From the NCBI RefSeq assembly GCF_933775445.1, contig NC_065876.1, positions 25,296,001-25,360,000 of the forward strand: a DNA stretch of 64,000 bases, given 5' to 3'. Under the pieces are notes generated by a model, which worked only from the letters and a program-made list of their open reading frames with translations, was not told the origin of the DNA and searched no databases. The position numbers and the translations under genes are program-made. The stretch's first letter is position 1; each line of letters starts with the position of its first letter. This stretch comes from Argentina anserina. Lineage: Eukaryota; Streptophyta; Magnoliopsida; Rosales; Rosaceae. Positions 11,640-23,415 of the stretch are shown here, one piece after another.

Positions 11640-12329
11640 GGTTTGGTTGCAGAACAAATTGCAGAGTATAAATAGGGAATTAGCTCTAGGTTGCCCGTCT
11701 TTTAATTATTGAATTAATTATACTTAATTAGGCTGCTTTAAGAGTGTAACTCTATCCATTGCTAAAGATGCTCTTAATATTAGGTCTTATGTGACATTAC
11801 CTTTTCACCTTTGGATCATCTGGACTCTGGAGGAAAAAAATTCAGAGAGTTTGAAAGGTCTGTGAAAACCCAAAATCAATTTTGGAGTTTGAGTTACTTT
11901 CACTTCTTTCTTTGGTATATTTTGAATGTACCCATCCAGTAATCTTCTTTAGAACTGTGAGTGTTTGGTTAAGGGATAATAATTTTGCTTGCTTCTTTAA
12001 CTGAGTAGCTGGGTTTAATCAAAGGTTAATCAAATCAAATGGTTATAATCAATGTAAAATATCATGAACTAGTTCAAAATCAGAATGATCGAGAACCAGG
12101 TCAACAAAAATGGGAAAAATAATAGTAGACGTTTTCTGTACTTTTTTGTTTTGTTTGAAGAGGCTTTTTGTACGGCCATGTCTTTTTTAGAGGCAAGACA
12201 AGTACCTCTCCGGCTCTCCCTTATGCTGACGGCCTCGGTTTTCTCATGAAACTTTTGTACTTTTTTTTAAAGGGGTCGGGTGAATATTCCCAACACTAAA
12301 TTATTTAATTAAACGGAACATTAAATAAA
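11640..12329. other. LBD upstream region, no further gene seen
   Basis: It holds the CT/GA-rich leader and probable promoter of the minus-strand LBD gene. Beyond about 11750 I see only AT-rich sequence without a coherent frame. The last nine bases, 12321-12329, are the left target duplication of the fold-back element. Confidence 0.45.
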
Positions 12330-13398
12330 GAGTTTTTTTCACCAACAGTCCCTCAATTCTGGTGTACCTACCAATGTGATACCTCAACTCTTAATCGTAC
12401 CAATGTGATACCCAGACTCTAGTATTGCTATCATTGAAGTACTTCCGTTAGTTTTTTTAAACTTTTTCGTTATCTTGGTGACGTGGCAGGTACGTGAGGC
12501 CCACAAAGAGGGTTAAAAGACAAAATTAACCTCATCTGAGAGAAGCAATGTTTTTCCCGCCCTTTACCTTGAGAAAGACACCCAATAATTCCAATTTTGG
12601 CGTCAATTTTCTCTCTCTACTCCTTAATTTGTGTCTCTTATCTAAACTAAAGAACTACCGCCAACCAGTCGACCACAATCTGATAAAACCTAGATCAATC
12701 TCATTTTCTATTTTTACCCTAGCACTTGTTAAACTAACAGAATAAATATATAAATTTATATGGAACATCTTATTTCCACAATCTCATAAGAATATAAAAA
12801 CACATAACTTAACGAAATTCAAATACATGTTTAAGTACCATTAGTTGCCACCTTTTATGTTGATCTGCCATGATTTTTGCTTGTAAGAACTAATGGTATA
12901 TGTAGTTGAATTTCGTTAAGTTATGTGTTTCTATATTCTTATGAGATTGTGGAAATGAGATGTTCCATATAAATTTATATATTTATTCTGTTAGTTTAAC
13001 AAGTGCTAGGGTAAAAATAGAAAATGAGATTGATCTAGGTTTTATCAGATTGTAGTCGACTGGTTGGCGGTAGTTCTTTAGTTTAGATATTAGACACAAA
13101 TTAAGGAGTAGGGAGTGAAAATTGGCGCCAAAATTGGAATTGTTGGGTGTCTTTCTCAAGGTAAAGGGCGGGAAAAACATTGCTCCTCTCAGATGAGGTT
13201 AATTTTGTCTTTTAACCCTCTTTGTGGGCCTCACGTACCTGCCATGTCACCAAGATAACGGAAAAATTTAAAAAAACTGACGGAAGTACTTCAATGATAG
13301 CAATACTAGAGTCTGGGTATCACATTGGTACGATTAAGAGTTGAGGTATCACATTGGTAGGTACACCAGAGTTGAGGGACTGTTGGTGAAAAAAACTC
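12330..13398. mobile_element. Fold-back (long-TIR) Mutator-like element, non-autonomous
   Basis: The element begins GAGTTTTTTTCACCAACAG and ends with its reverse complement. Flanking copies of TTAAATAAA at 12321-12329 and 13399-13407 form a perfect 9-bp target duplication, the size expected for Mutator-like elements. The two arms are about 500 bp each and near-identical, with a loop around 12830-12895. The same short open frame appears in mirror image in both arms and is not a gene. No transposase is present, so movement would have depended on a related autonomous copy. Confidence 0.8.
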
Positions 13399-13407
13399 TT
13401 AAATAAA

Positions 13408-14716
13408 TGACTCGGAGGGGTTATAAGGCCAGAAACTTGTGTACTTAATAACGTGAGGACAAGAGGGGGGAGAGAATAGAGTGAAAAAGAAAAGGAAGTA
13501 ATGTTTCTAAGTTCTAATTTTTAATTTTCCAAGAAGGATAAAATAGAAGAAAATAAAAGTCGATAAATACCATAATCTCAAATTCTCAATGATGTTAAAA
13601 TGAACTTAAAAGAGCGTCGTCATGTCTCTAGGGTTTTGACTTAGCTAGGCTAGGATTTGGAATAGCAGGTAGAGATTGTTAGTAATGGTGGATATTGTAG
13701 TAGATAGGTATCCCTAGTTGAGACCAGGTTTTCAAATCTTGATTTGAAGAGGTGGAGTGGTTGGTTTCTCTAGTTTGGACTGCGGTCGTCGATCTTGGGA
13801 GAAGTCGATCAGTTGTCACGTTTAATTCCGAGGTTGACAACGAAGGAAGAGGCGATCTTGGTGCTTATATTAAAGAGGTCGACGAGGTGTGTGGCTGGTA
13901 GCAGAATGTGGCGGCGGTGCTGAATCTCGATTTGTTGGATTTCATAGACATGAAAAGGCTATGATGTTGGAAAGATTGTACAGTTGATTTGACTGTTGCA
14001 TAAGTGGTAATGGGTTGAAAGAAGACTAGGTTCTCGATTTTCTCTGATCTAGGTTAGACTTGGATTTTTAGGCCTGGACTCGATTATGAATCATAGATCA
14101 GAGATTATTTTGTTAGGTACTTATTTGTAGGAAATTCTGATATTATTTCTAGTCTTTATAATCAGGGATTTAAGCATCATGTTCCTCCTTGTATTCGACA
14201 GTTTCATTAATAAAGGATTAAGAGCAGCCGCACCAGCCTTTTTTTAAAAAAAAAAAACACTGTCTCTCTAAAAAGACCTAGGATCTCTCTTTTGGGGGGA
14301 TTTCAATTGATAGGAGAATTGTGCAAGCAAATCCATTGTTGAGAGATGACAGATTGACATATATCGATGCAGTGAGGCTGGCGTTAGCTCTGACATTGGC
14401 AGGTGGTAAAAAGGTCGTCGACTTGAGACCCGTACAAGGAAAGAGCCTCTAGTAGGTGGAGGTTTTCATGGCTCATAAGTTGATGACTACAAGAGGGTAG
14501 AATGTAGAGCTTTCATGGGGATATTCAAGTCAACCTGGGATTAGAATAGAGAATTTCGAGTCGAACAACCATAAAGAAATAGACTTTTATTCACTTTTTT
14601 GTCTTGGCAAAGATACTGCACAACATTGATAAGCAGGAGTTTGGCTAGTAAACAGAGGCATGCATAGCACGAATCAACAAGGGTGATACAAACTATAAAG
14701 TCTACCTCTCCCAAAT
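13408..14716. other. No gene recognised
   Basis: Non-coding in all frames as far as I can see. Near 14190-14260 there is an AATAAA followed by a T-run and A-run, which could be the 3' end of an old retroposon, but I cannot identify a source. Confidence 0.4.
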
Positions 14717-14721
14717 GTAGT

Positions 14722-15164
14722 TATTGAAGTGCAGGGAAGCGCAAAGCAGTGGAGTGGCCTGCAAGACAGGCAGGGCTACACGCAGAGCTGCAACCCCTGT
14801 AATGTGGTTGTCATTTGTTCTCTGCAGTGTTGTTTCCAGTTAATTGGTTGGTGGTCATTTCTGGTTTTGGTGTCGTTTGGTGTTCTTCTACTGCATTAAA
14901 TGCAAGATCAATTCTGCAGATTTTCTCTCCACAATTTCAGCTTGTTTGTCACTCAAACAATCTCTTATCCCTTAATTCTTGGTTCCTTTAATTTGTTTAG
15001 ATCTAGTTATAGTCTTTTACTATACACAGTAGGTTATAGTTGTTAGTTTTGCTAATTTTCCTTTGTTATTTAGTCTTCCCTTTTTTTGTAATCTTTTCAA
15101 CCGAAAAATACAATTGGAAAATTCTCCAAAATCAACTCCTTCATTCTCAGTTCATATTTCAACA
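14722..15164 (+). repeat. 5' LTR of the copia element
   Basis: It begins TATTGAAGTG and ends ATATTTCAACA. The terminal inverted pair (TaTTGAA / TTCAACA) shows that the first dinucleotide was TG and is now TA. The other LTR has the same TA. Confidence 0.88.
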
Positions 15165-15176
15165 TGGTATCAGAGC
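15165..15176 (+). other. Primer-binding site (initiator tRNA-Met type)
   Basis: TGGTATCAGAGC, the standard plant copia primer-binding site complementary to initiator methionine tRNA, begins immediately after the LTR. Confidence 0.9.
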
Positions 15177-15277
15177 AGGCTTCCGATTAGGACTTGCTTC
15201 TGAACTCTGTTCCCATCCTTTTTCATTGTTTCATTCTCTTGTTCTTTCACTTTCTTGTTGTTTCACTCTAGTACATC

Positions 15278-15697
15278 ATGACCGGAAGTGACAATATGAA
15301 AGAGTCTGCTTTAGGTTATGCATCATTTGCAACTGAAGTAAATGATTCCAACACCAACCTTCGACTTACTGCAACTCTTCTTAATGAGTTCAACTACCTA
15401 TCTTGGTCGAGAGAGATCAGGCGTGCTCTTGGAGGAAAAATGTTGCTTAGCTCCATTAATGGCACAACAAACATTGCCTCCACCTCAGCTTCTGAGTATG
15501 ATGCATGGTTTGCTCAAGATCAACTATTGATGGCTTGGATATTAAATTCCATGGAACCAAAGATGTGTGAGATCTTTGGTTATGCTAAGTTTATACTCCA
15601 ACTTTGGAAAGAAGTCAAGGATCTATATGGTGACTTGAACAATGCTACTTGTATATTTGGTAGAACTGGAATAGGTCATGAGAAAAAAACCTGTTAG
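15278..15697 (+). pseudogene. copia gag remnant
   Basis: The frame from 15278 encodes a copia gag N-terminus: RLTATLLNEFNYLSWSREI and later LWKEVKDLYGD. It stops after 139 aa. The remaining gag sequence, including any zinc knuckle, is missing or unrecognisable between here and the protease remnant, so the gag is truncated. In a working element gag forms the virus-like particle. Confidence 0.75.
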
Positions 15698-15850
15698 ATT
15701 TTGCATCCTGAATTGAAGCCAAAATTCAACAATGAGTTCAAGAGTCAGATGGGAAAGATGAAGGTGAATCAAACTGCTAGGGCCAATGTGGCTGAGGGAA
15801 ATAGTGGAAAGGCTATGATGAATTTCACTGCTATCCCATTACTCTCATAA

Positions 15851-18800
15851 ATGAGTTTGCAGCCTTCTACAACAAAAGGTGGAGCTAACAATGAAGATGC
15901 TACTGTAATGCGAGGCAAATTTATAGGATATTTAGCAGATAGAAACTTGGCTTCTAGGGATGAGATTCCAGGTATCATTTGTGCCATATCTACTGCTTTT
16001 GATCTCAGTAAAAATCCTGATTTTTGGATAGTCGATCCAGGAGCTTCTGATCATATGACATATGATGCATCATGCCTAAATAACTTTAGTTCTTTTGAAA
16101 AACCTTCCTTTATGTCAGTTGCTAATGGGAAAAGAGTGCTTATCTTAGGAAAAGGAAACATGAATTTATTCTCTAATCATAAACAGTCTCGTGTCATGTA
16201 CATATGTGCCATCTTTTCCCTTCAATCTCCTATATGTTGGGAAATTAACTCATTTGTTAGATTGTTTGGTCTTATTCTCGACATCCAATGTCATATTTCA
16301 TGATCAAGTGACAATGAGGAAGATTGGTAAGGGATTTTACCTAAATGGACTGTATTATATCAGTTGTGGCACATGTGTCTAGCTCATCTTTCAATTCATG
16401 TTTTTGTCCCATTTATTTCGAAATTTATGTAAATCAATTTCAGATTGTGAAACTTGTCACAAATCTAAGTCTACTAGATTAGCATTTCCAAACTCATACT
16501 TTAAAGTCTCTCGAGAATTTTAGCTTATTCATTCAGATGTATGGGGACCAGCAAAAATGAAATCTTTTGATGGTTATAGATATTATGTCACTTTTGTCTA
16601 TCTTTTGAAACATAAGAATGAGGTCGAGAAAAGCTTTGAGGATTTTCATAATCTGGTTAAAAATCATTTCTCTTCAAGCATATGCATGTTGAGATCAGAC
16701 AATGGCACATAATACACTTCAAATATTATGCATAATTATCTTAGTGAGCACGGTATTTTTCATCAAACCAATTTGTTAATACACTCAGCAAAATGGTGTC
16801 TCTAAGAGGAAAAATATATATCTCTTGGAAAAAACTCGAGCTATAATGATTCAAGCCAATGTTCACAAGAGATTTTAGTCAAATGTCATTCAAACATCTG
16901 CTTATATCATCAAAAAATTGCCTTCAAGGGTTCTTGATTTTAAATCTCCATATTCAGTGTTGAAAGGAAGAGACATAAGCATTGATTATCTTAGAATTTT
17001 TGGTTGTGTTTGTTTTGTTCATGTGCAGTCTCATCATATAAGGGTGCTTTTCTGGGATACTCATCATCCCAAAAAGGGTATAAGTGCTATGATCCAATCT
17101 CCATAAAGATCATTGTGTCTCCAGATATTAGATTTGATGAGTTTAATTCTTTTTCCAAGGCCATGAAAATGATCTTTTGCAGGGGGAGCTATTTGATATG
17201 CTTGCACCTATGTCTGCAGATAGGCCTTCAATGGTGCTTGCAAGGGTGCCTACATAGGGGTCTGAAAAGAGACCTACAGAAGAGCCTGCAGATAGGCCTG
17301 CATAGATGCCTACAAAGAAGTCTACATGGGGGTCTGCAAATATGCCACACTCTTCACATATTGGTGCTACTTCTAGGGGAGATGCAAGTCATTCAAATGG
17401 TGAGTCTAATGATATTGTTGATAATTCAGACCATAGTAATTAAGAAGTTCAAGGTCAGAAAATTCCAAGGAGAAGTCTTAGTCGGACTAGGAATCTCCCT
17501 ACAAGACTACAATGCTTTGAGATCGACAAACCCAAGCATCCTCTTGGCAATTTGGTTATTCCAACACATCTTTCATCTTCATATTGTGCATTTAGCACCT
17601 CGAAATTTTGAGAGGCAAATGAGTATGCAGTTTAGAAGCAAGCCATGATGGATGAACTCAAGGCTTTAGATGATAATCAAACTTGGAGTGTTGTCTAAGC
17701 ACCAAAAGAGCATAAAAGTTGTTGGTGCTAGGTGGGTATATAAATCAAATTTCACTCCTATGGTGAAGTGGAGAGATGCAAAGCAAGGTTGGTGGCACGT
17801 GGTTTTTACACAAATTTTTGGTGTTGATTATAAGGAGACACTTGCTCTTGTAGGCAAGATGAATACTATCAAAGTTCTCTTGTCTGTAGCTATCAATTAT
17901 GGATGGTCTTTTTATCAAATGGACGTGAAGAATGCATTTCTTCATGGTGAGCTCGAGGAAGATGTCTACATGAAACTTTCACCCAGGCACCCTTAAGAAC
18001 ATGAGCCAGGTTTGGTTTGTAAATTGCATAAAGCTATTTATGGTCATAAATAGTTTCCTAGAGCATGGTACTTTAAACTTAGCTCTATTATATTGAAGTG
18101 TGGTTTTAAACGTGGAGCTAGTGATTCATCTTTGTTCATTCGAAGTGGAAAGGTTGGAAGGTTAGTTGTGCTTGTCTATGTAGATGATCTTATTATCACT
18201 GGAGATAGTGCAGATGAGATACAAGTTCTCAAGTCTACATTACATGCTACTTTTTCTATTGATCAAGGACCTTGGCCATCTCAGATACTTTCTTGGTATT
18301 AAAATGGATCATTCTTCTTCAGGGATATGGCTTTGTGTAAACCAGCTAAGACACCTCTACTAAGTCAGCACAAGCTTGAGATAGAAGGTGAACCATTCCA
18401 CAGTATTACCACCTATCAGACTTAAGTAGGTAGACTCATCTATATCATTATCACTAGACTTGACATTACCTATGCAGTGAGTTTGTTAAGTTAGTTCATG
18501 CACTCTCAAACTTTGCATCACTATAATCTTGTTAAGATATTGTTAAGATATCTAAAAGGGTCTATTACTAGAGGCATTGTGATGCACAAGCATGATCATT
18601 TCAAGTTGGAGGGATTCATTGACTCAAATTGGGCAGGTAATGTGATTGATTGCAAGTCAACTACAAGCTACTGCACATTTGTTGGTGGCAATCTTGTTAC
18701 ATTGAAAAGTAAAAAACAATCAGTGGTTGCTCGTTCTAGTGCAGAGGTAGAATACATGGCCATGGCATCAGCCACTTGTGAGCTCATATGGCTTAAAGCG

Positions 18801-18860
18801 TTGCTTGGTGATCTAGGTATTCAGTGCTCTTTGTCTATCCTTCTTCATTGCGACAATTAG
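15851..18860 (+). pseudogene. copia pol remnant (protease, integrase, RT, RNase H)
   Basis: In order: a protease motif WIVDPGASDHMTYD in which the DSGA active site reads DPGA (about 16025-16070). A decayed integrase with many stops follows (16300-17100). Then comes a reverse transcriptase with [19 protein letters not shown] (17918-17970) and YVDDLIITGD (18178-18206). Last is RNase H with VARSSAEVEYMAM (18726-18764). Several frameshifts and in-frame stops separate the parts, so no polyprotein can be made. The protease before integrase before RT order identifies copia. Confidence 0.85.
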
Positions 18861-19076
18861 GTTGCAATGCATAGCATAGCCAATCCAATTTTTCATGAAC
18901 GCACCAAACATATTGAAGTTACTGCCATTTTGTTCGAGACCAAGTTCAATCTGGTGTTATTGTCACAGAGTAAGTGAGATCTTATGATCAATTAGCATAT
19001 TCATTTACTAAACTCTTGCCTTCATTTGATCATTTATTGGTCAAGCTTGGCTTTCGCTTCTCCCTAGCCTACGCTT

Positions 19077-19085
19077 GAGAGGGAG
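19077..19085 (+). other. Polypurine tract
   Basis: GAGAGGGAG sits directly before the 3' LTR, where plus-strand priming occurs. Confidence 0.75.
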
Positions 19086-19523
19086 TATTGAAGTGTAGGG
19101 AAGCGCAAAGCAGTGGAGTGCCCTGTAGGGCAGGCAGGGCTGCACGCAGAGTTGTAGCCCTTGCAATGTGGTTGTCGTTTGTTCTCTGCAGTGTTGTTCC
19201 CAGTTAATTGGTTGGTGATCGTTTCTGGTTTTTGGTGTCGTTTGGTGTTCTTCTACTACATTAAATGCAAGATCAATTCTACAGATTTTCTCTGCACAAT
19301 TTTGGCTTGTTTGTCACTCAAACAATCTTTTATCCCTTAAATCCTAGTTCCTTTAATATGTTTAGATCTAGTTAGTATTTTACTGTACACGGTTAGAGTT
19401 GTTAATTTTGCTGATTTTCCTTTGTTATTTAGTCTTCCCTTGTTTTGTAATATTTTCAACCGAAAAATACGATTGGAAAATTCTCCAAAATCATCTCTTT
19501 CATTCTGTGTTCATATTTCAACA
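19086..19523 (+). repeat. 3' LTR of the copia element
   Basis: It matches the 5' LTR end to end with scattered substitutions and small gaps, starts with the same TATTGAAGTG and ends TTTCAACA before the GTAGT duplication. Confidence 0.88.
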
Positions 19524-19719
19524 GTAGTAGACATCTATACCCTCACCTGTTGAAAATAATCAATTATGGTACAGATAATCATACAAATTTCAATCAAAAT
19601 ACATCAGCTTGATAACACCAAAGCAAAAACTAATGTTTAATATTGCAGCTGTCCTAATATGTTAAGGTCTCCTTAGGACTGTCTCAACCCAACAAGCTGG
19701 GGAGGAATATTGTATAAAG

Positions 19720-20016
19720 TTAACAAGCATCGGCTACAAATTTAACCTCTCTATAGATGTGTCTAAAGCTAATATATATATATACATTCAAAAAGAGTAT
19801 GCAAAGACCTAATATCTCTATGTACACTAATCTGCAAGGTGCATCATAAGATCGAGCCGCATCAATCACCAGCTTGGAGTCGCCTTCCACTTCTGATCTT
19901 CTATCTTGTTGACTCCTACTTTCACAGGTTGCAACCAGACAATATCTTAACGCCAAAGCTATAGGATAGCCAAAGCATGAATGACAGAATGTAGTTAACG
20001 TATTCCGGAATGGCAA
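19720..20016 (-). pseudogene. RNase H-like (RVT_3) domain fragment
   Basis: The minus-strand frame contains EGDSKLVIDAARSYDAPCR and a terminal HIYREVKFVADAC. These match the plant RNase H-like domain found in LINE polyproteins and stand-alone copies, where an EGDS motif and a REANxxAD motif hold catalytic residues. The middle is poorly conserved and no start or downstream partner is seen. It is most likely a retrotransposon fragment. Confidence 0.6.
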
Positions 20017-20210
20017 GGAAATGGTCCACTTATGGGACTAATTGTTATCAGCGTTATAAAAGAAGAAAGCTAATTATTGTCAAGCATTTTTAGAATGCCA
20101 TGTCGCAATGATTTGAGAGGTATATATAAGTTGAAATAGGAGTTATACTCGATGAGTGAATGAGTGGTTGCCCTGCCCAATGAGACAGTGGCTAGCTTTA
20201 TGACACCTTA

Positions 20211-20668
20211 ACCACCGCCTAATCACCTATATGTACTCACCTCGTTGAGAACGACCCAAGTATCTCGATCTACGGATCTACCTAACTTGCCTAGCGCTGT
20301 GTTATGTGTTGTTCCTGTTAATACTTCTGATCAGTACATATATCATACGTTAACAAGCCATCAGACCACACATCGCCTCTTTATTATTGCATGCAGAGCT
20401 GTAATCCGAGTGTATACACGTAAATGAGTACTAGTATAGACCACCGCCTAATCACTTATATGTACTCACCTCGTTGAGAACGACCCAAGTATCTCGATCT
20501 ACGGATCTACCTAACTTGCCTAGCGCTGTGTTATGTGTTGTTCCTGTTAATACTTCTGATCAGTACATATATCATACGTTAACAAGCTATCAGACCACAT
20601 ATCGCCTCTTTATTATTGCATGCAGAGCTGTAATCCAAGTGTATACACGTAAATGAGTACTACTATAG
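20211..20668. repeat. Tandem duplication, 229-bp period, two copies
   Basis: The segment starting ACCACCGCCTAATCAC at 20211 is repeated from 20440 with only a few substitutions. The high identity means a recent duplication. The short open frame seen in each copy has no recognisable product. Confidence 0.85.
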
Positions 20669-20804
20669 ATCACAATCAACACATACATCCAAAATGTGAT
20701 CGACAATTTTTAATAATGCAATATCAGTAAATGTGATTAGAAACAAATAGTTTTTATCGCACTATGTAAAATATAAAACGAAGTTTGGGATCATGCAGAG
20801 AGCA

Positions 20805-20806
<2 letters not shown>

Positions 20807-20866
<60 letters not shown>
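20807..20866. repeat. (AT)n microsatellite
   Basis: About 60 bases of uninterrupted TA repeats immediately left of the palindromic MITE. Confidence 0.9.
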
Positions 20867-20870
<4 letters not shown>

Positions 20871-21272
20871 TTTCCACATAAGGAGATCTTTATCTTATCT
20901 TAAGGTACGAATTTTCATTTTTGATCAACTTTTCGATCGGGTTTCACATCTCCACCGTCCAATATCTAGGTTATAACGTATAGATTATCTCCACAAAATT
21001 GCAGCCGAATTCATAATCGTTAAAGTATCGAACTAATCAAAACCAATGGACGTATTAAATTTTCCGAACCTGAACCGTTCATATTTTGACTAGAAAATCG
21101 AAGTTATGAGTACCTTAACGGTTATGGAATCGACTGAAATTTTGTGGAGATGATCTATATATTATTACTTAGATATTTGACGGTGAAGATGTGAAAAATG
21201 GATCGAAAAGTTGGTCAAAAATGAAAATCCGTACCTTAAGCTAAGATAAGGACCTCATTATGTGAAAAGCCT

Positions 21273-21276
<4 letters not shown>
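20867..21276. mobile_element. Palindromic MITE inserted in a TA microsatellite
   Basis: The left end AAGGTTTTCCACATAAGGAG mirrors the right end CTCATTATGTGAAAAGCCTT. Pairing continues inward for nearly 200 bases per arm. Both sides are TA repeats, so a TA target duplication (Tc1/mariner style) is likely, but its exact edge cannot be placed. It has no coding capacity. Confidence 0.6.

Positions 21277-21309
<33 letters not shown>
21277..21309. repeat. (TA)n microsatellite, right of the MITE
   Basis: About 30 bases of TA repeats, probably the other half of the tract at 20807-20866. Confidence 0.8.
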
Positions 21310-21311
<2 letters not shown>

Positions 21312-22830
21312 CACTTTCATAAAGTATAGAATGATCGATAGCACACAGCATGCATGTACATGGAACAAGCAGCCATGTAAACAATAATCCTTGGAAAGGG
21401 GTTTTGTTTGGTAAAATCTGTTGTGCGCGGCTGTATGCCATGCATACAGCAAATCCCTGCTAAAACTTCACACACGGCCCCTCGTGCATCTCACGTTCCC
21501 TCTTTTTTGCCTGCAAAACATTGCTGTATAACATACAACAATGTACTGCAGATGAACCCGTTTTGTTTTGCTCGAATATATCACGATCAATCCCAGTAAA
21601 TGATCGTCGATTGTTTGAGTGCCAACGCCAACAATGTTTATTGACTTTATTCTATTTCTGGTGAATATATGTATTAGCGTACGTAAAGTTTGCAAGTCAT
21701 ATAGATTTATTGCAGACTCATTTGTATAAGAGTTCATGATTTGCCTAAAAAACGGCGGCGCCACCCTCATCCGAGCAGAAAAGATTGAAGAACTCGCTTT
21801 TGATAATACAAAAAATATGAGTAAATGGCATAAATTATGAAATGTTAATTGAAAGGCTTTCGAATTCATGTACACTCCAATTTTTAATTGAAATGTGAAC
21901 AATATCCATACGATATGATATACGTGAGTGACATGATAATAAGACACATGCTACTCTTTAGAATGAAAAATACTACTTATTACAAGATGATAGTACTGGT
22001 GATAATGAGTGACGTTAATTATTGCAAGAATTAATGCTCTGCTTAATTATGCTTATTTTGAGAAAATTGACTTCCTACGTACGTTACCTCTTTCTGTGAA
22101 CCTCAACTTGCAAGAAACAGTGGTACGTAGGACAATTACAGCTAATGCATGAAAACAACCAAGCCAAGTACCTCGATCATTTCATGAGATACTTTCGCAC
22201 AAGAAATGTGAAAGCTCTGTGTTTTTGTTGCGGGGGCTCAATTACATATATGGTCCTTGGCCTTAAAAATTTAGACCTCAAAAGTCTTAATTCTATATGT
22301 TAAGTCTAGTCATATAGACACATCATATTCTTTCTAAATTTATGCAATATTATTGTTAAGTAGAAAAACCATTAAATTATTTCCAAATCTAATGGTTATT
22401 ATTATTTTTTTGAAAATATCTAAAAACTATATTTTATTCTATACATTTTGAGTTCAATTTTTTCCTCAATATATTTTTCTCAAATATGTGTTCATCAACT
22501 TTTTTCCTTCGATTACAAAAAAAAAACAAATAAACTCCTAAACATAAAAACAATATGGTTAAAAATAAATTTAATGCGTATTTGTTTTGAATATGTGAAT
22601 ACATATGAATATACATATATATATATAAGGGCCCTATATATAAATCATCTACAAAATATATAATTTGCACTAAATATATTGTGTAATTCTAACAAAATTC
22701 ATATTGAAAGTATTTTATTCATGAAAAGTTTTTTTTGTTTGCACAGTTGCACTAACTAGGAAATTAAAGATAATAAACAAATCTACATATGGAAAAATAT
22801 ATATTAAGATATTAATTAAAGGGATCCACT
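21310..22830. other. No gene recognised
   Basis: AT-rich sequence. A 159-codon minus-strand frame (21947-21468) has no family resemblance and poor codon texture, so I do not call it. Poly-A/T runs and short AT repeats are frequent from 22380 on. Confidence 0.45.
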
Positions 22831-23039
22831 TGTGTATCTTGATGTATGGTACCTCAACAAAAACTCAACTAACACTGTTAGTTTTATGTTAACACCATCA
22901 GTATTAACACAAACCTCAATATGATTAACATTAATTTTAAATTCAAATTTGAATACCATTAACATTAAAATTCGTATTTGAGTCAACTAAGATTCATTTA
23001 CTCAACAATTAACACTACCAACATAGATTAACGCAACAT

Positions 23040-23250
23040 TAATTTTTCTCTTCATCCCAAAAGTCTACGGATCTTCTCTCTTCATCCCAAAAGTCTACTA
23101 ATCTTCTCTCTTAACATCGTCTCTTCTTATTAAACAGTATCATCGCTTTACAAAGTCTACTAATGAGTTCTTCTACTTCTTTCAAAATACCCACAATTCT
23201 AGTTGGTCCTAAGCTAAAATCTCAATCGATCAATCTTCAAAAATCCACTC
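23040..23250 (+). promoter_or_regulatory. Probable 5' region of the split Ulp1-type gene
   Basis: A unit of about 30 bp containing CTTCTCTCTTCATCCCAAAAG and then TCTAC is repeated two and a half times (23047-23115). AGTCTAC also occurs at about 23072, 23092 and 23155. After removing copia-1 this region joins a CT-rich leader and an ATG at 28707 (MPPKKRSQ), so it is likely promoter and 5' UTR of that gene. Confidence 0.4.
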
Positions 23251-23255
23251 ATCTC

Positions 23256-23408
23256 AATGGACTGGTATATTACAATATCTTGCTTAATCACATACAACAA
23301 TCATCTCTATATATACACCTATATAGATTTCTCCACTACTCATGGTGCTCCTCTATCATGGTGCTCCACTACCCGTTAGTGCTCCACTACCCGTGATTCA
23401 TGCTCATA
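23256..23408 (-). repeat. Copia-1 3' LTR
   Basis: On the plus strand it runs from AATGGACTGG to GATTCATGCTCATA. In the element's own direction it starts TATGAGCATG and ends GTCCATT, so neither end is canonical TG/CA. Three copies of a GTGCTCCACTA-like motif lie inside. Confidence 0.8.
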
Positions 23409-23415
23409 CTCCCCC

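Larger units (their letters stand above)
14722..19523 (+). mobile_element. Ty1/copia LTR retrotransposon, decayed, TA...CA ends
   Basis: Two LTRs of about 440 bp (14722-15164 and 19086-19523) are flanked by a 5-bp target duplication GTAGT (14717-14721 and 19524-19528). A primer-binding site follows the first LTR and a purine tract precedes the second. In between are gag, protease, integrase, reverse transcriptase and RNase H remnants in the copia order, all broken by stops and frameshifts. The element is 4.8 kb and cannot be autonomous. Confidence 0.93.

Noticed and set aside
12548..13180. Two identical 65-codon frames on opposite strands
   Set aside because: Mirror images in the arms of the fold-back element, not genes.
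14190..14260. Possible LINE 3' end with poly-A
   Set aside because: AATAAA and a T/A run alone are not enough; no LINE coding sequence or target duplication is seen.
17745..17945. Minus-strand frame inside the copia RT
   Set aside because: Antisense shadow of the reverse transcriptase.
21468..21947. 159-codon minus-strand open frame
   Set aside because: No family resemblance, no supporting start context and mixed composition; probably chance.
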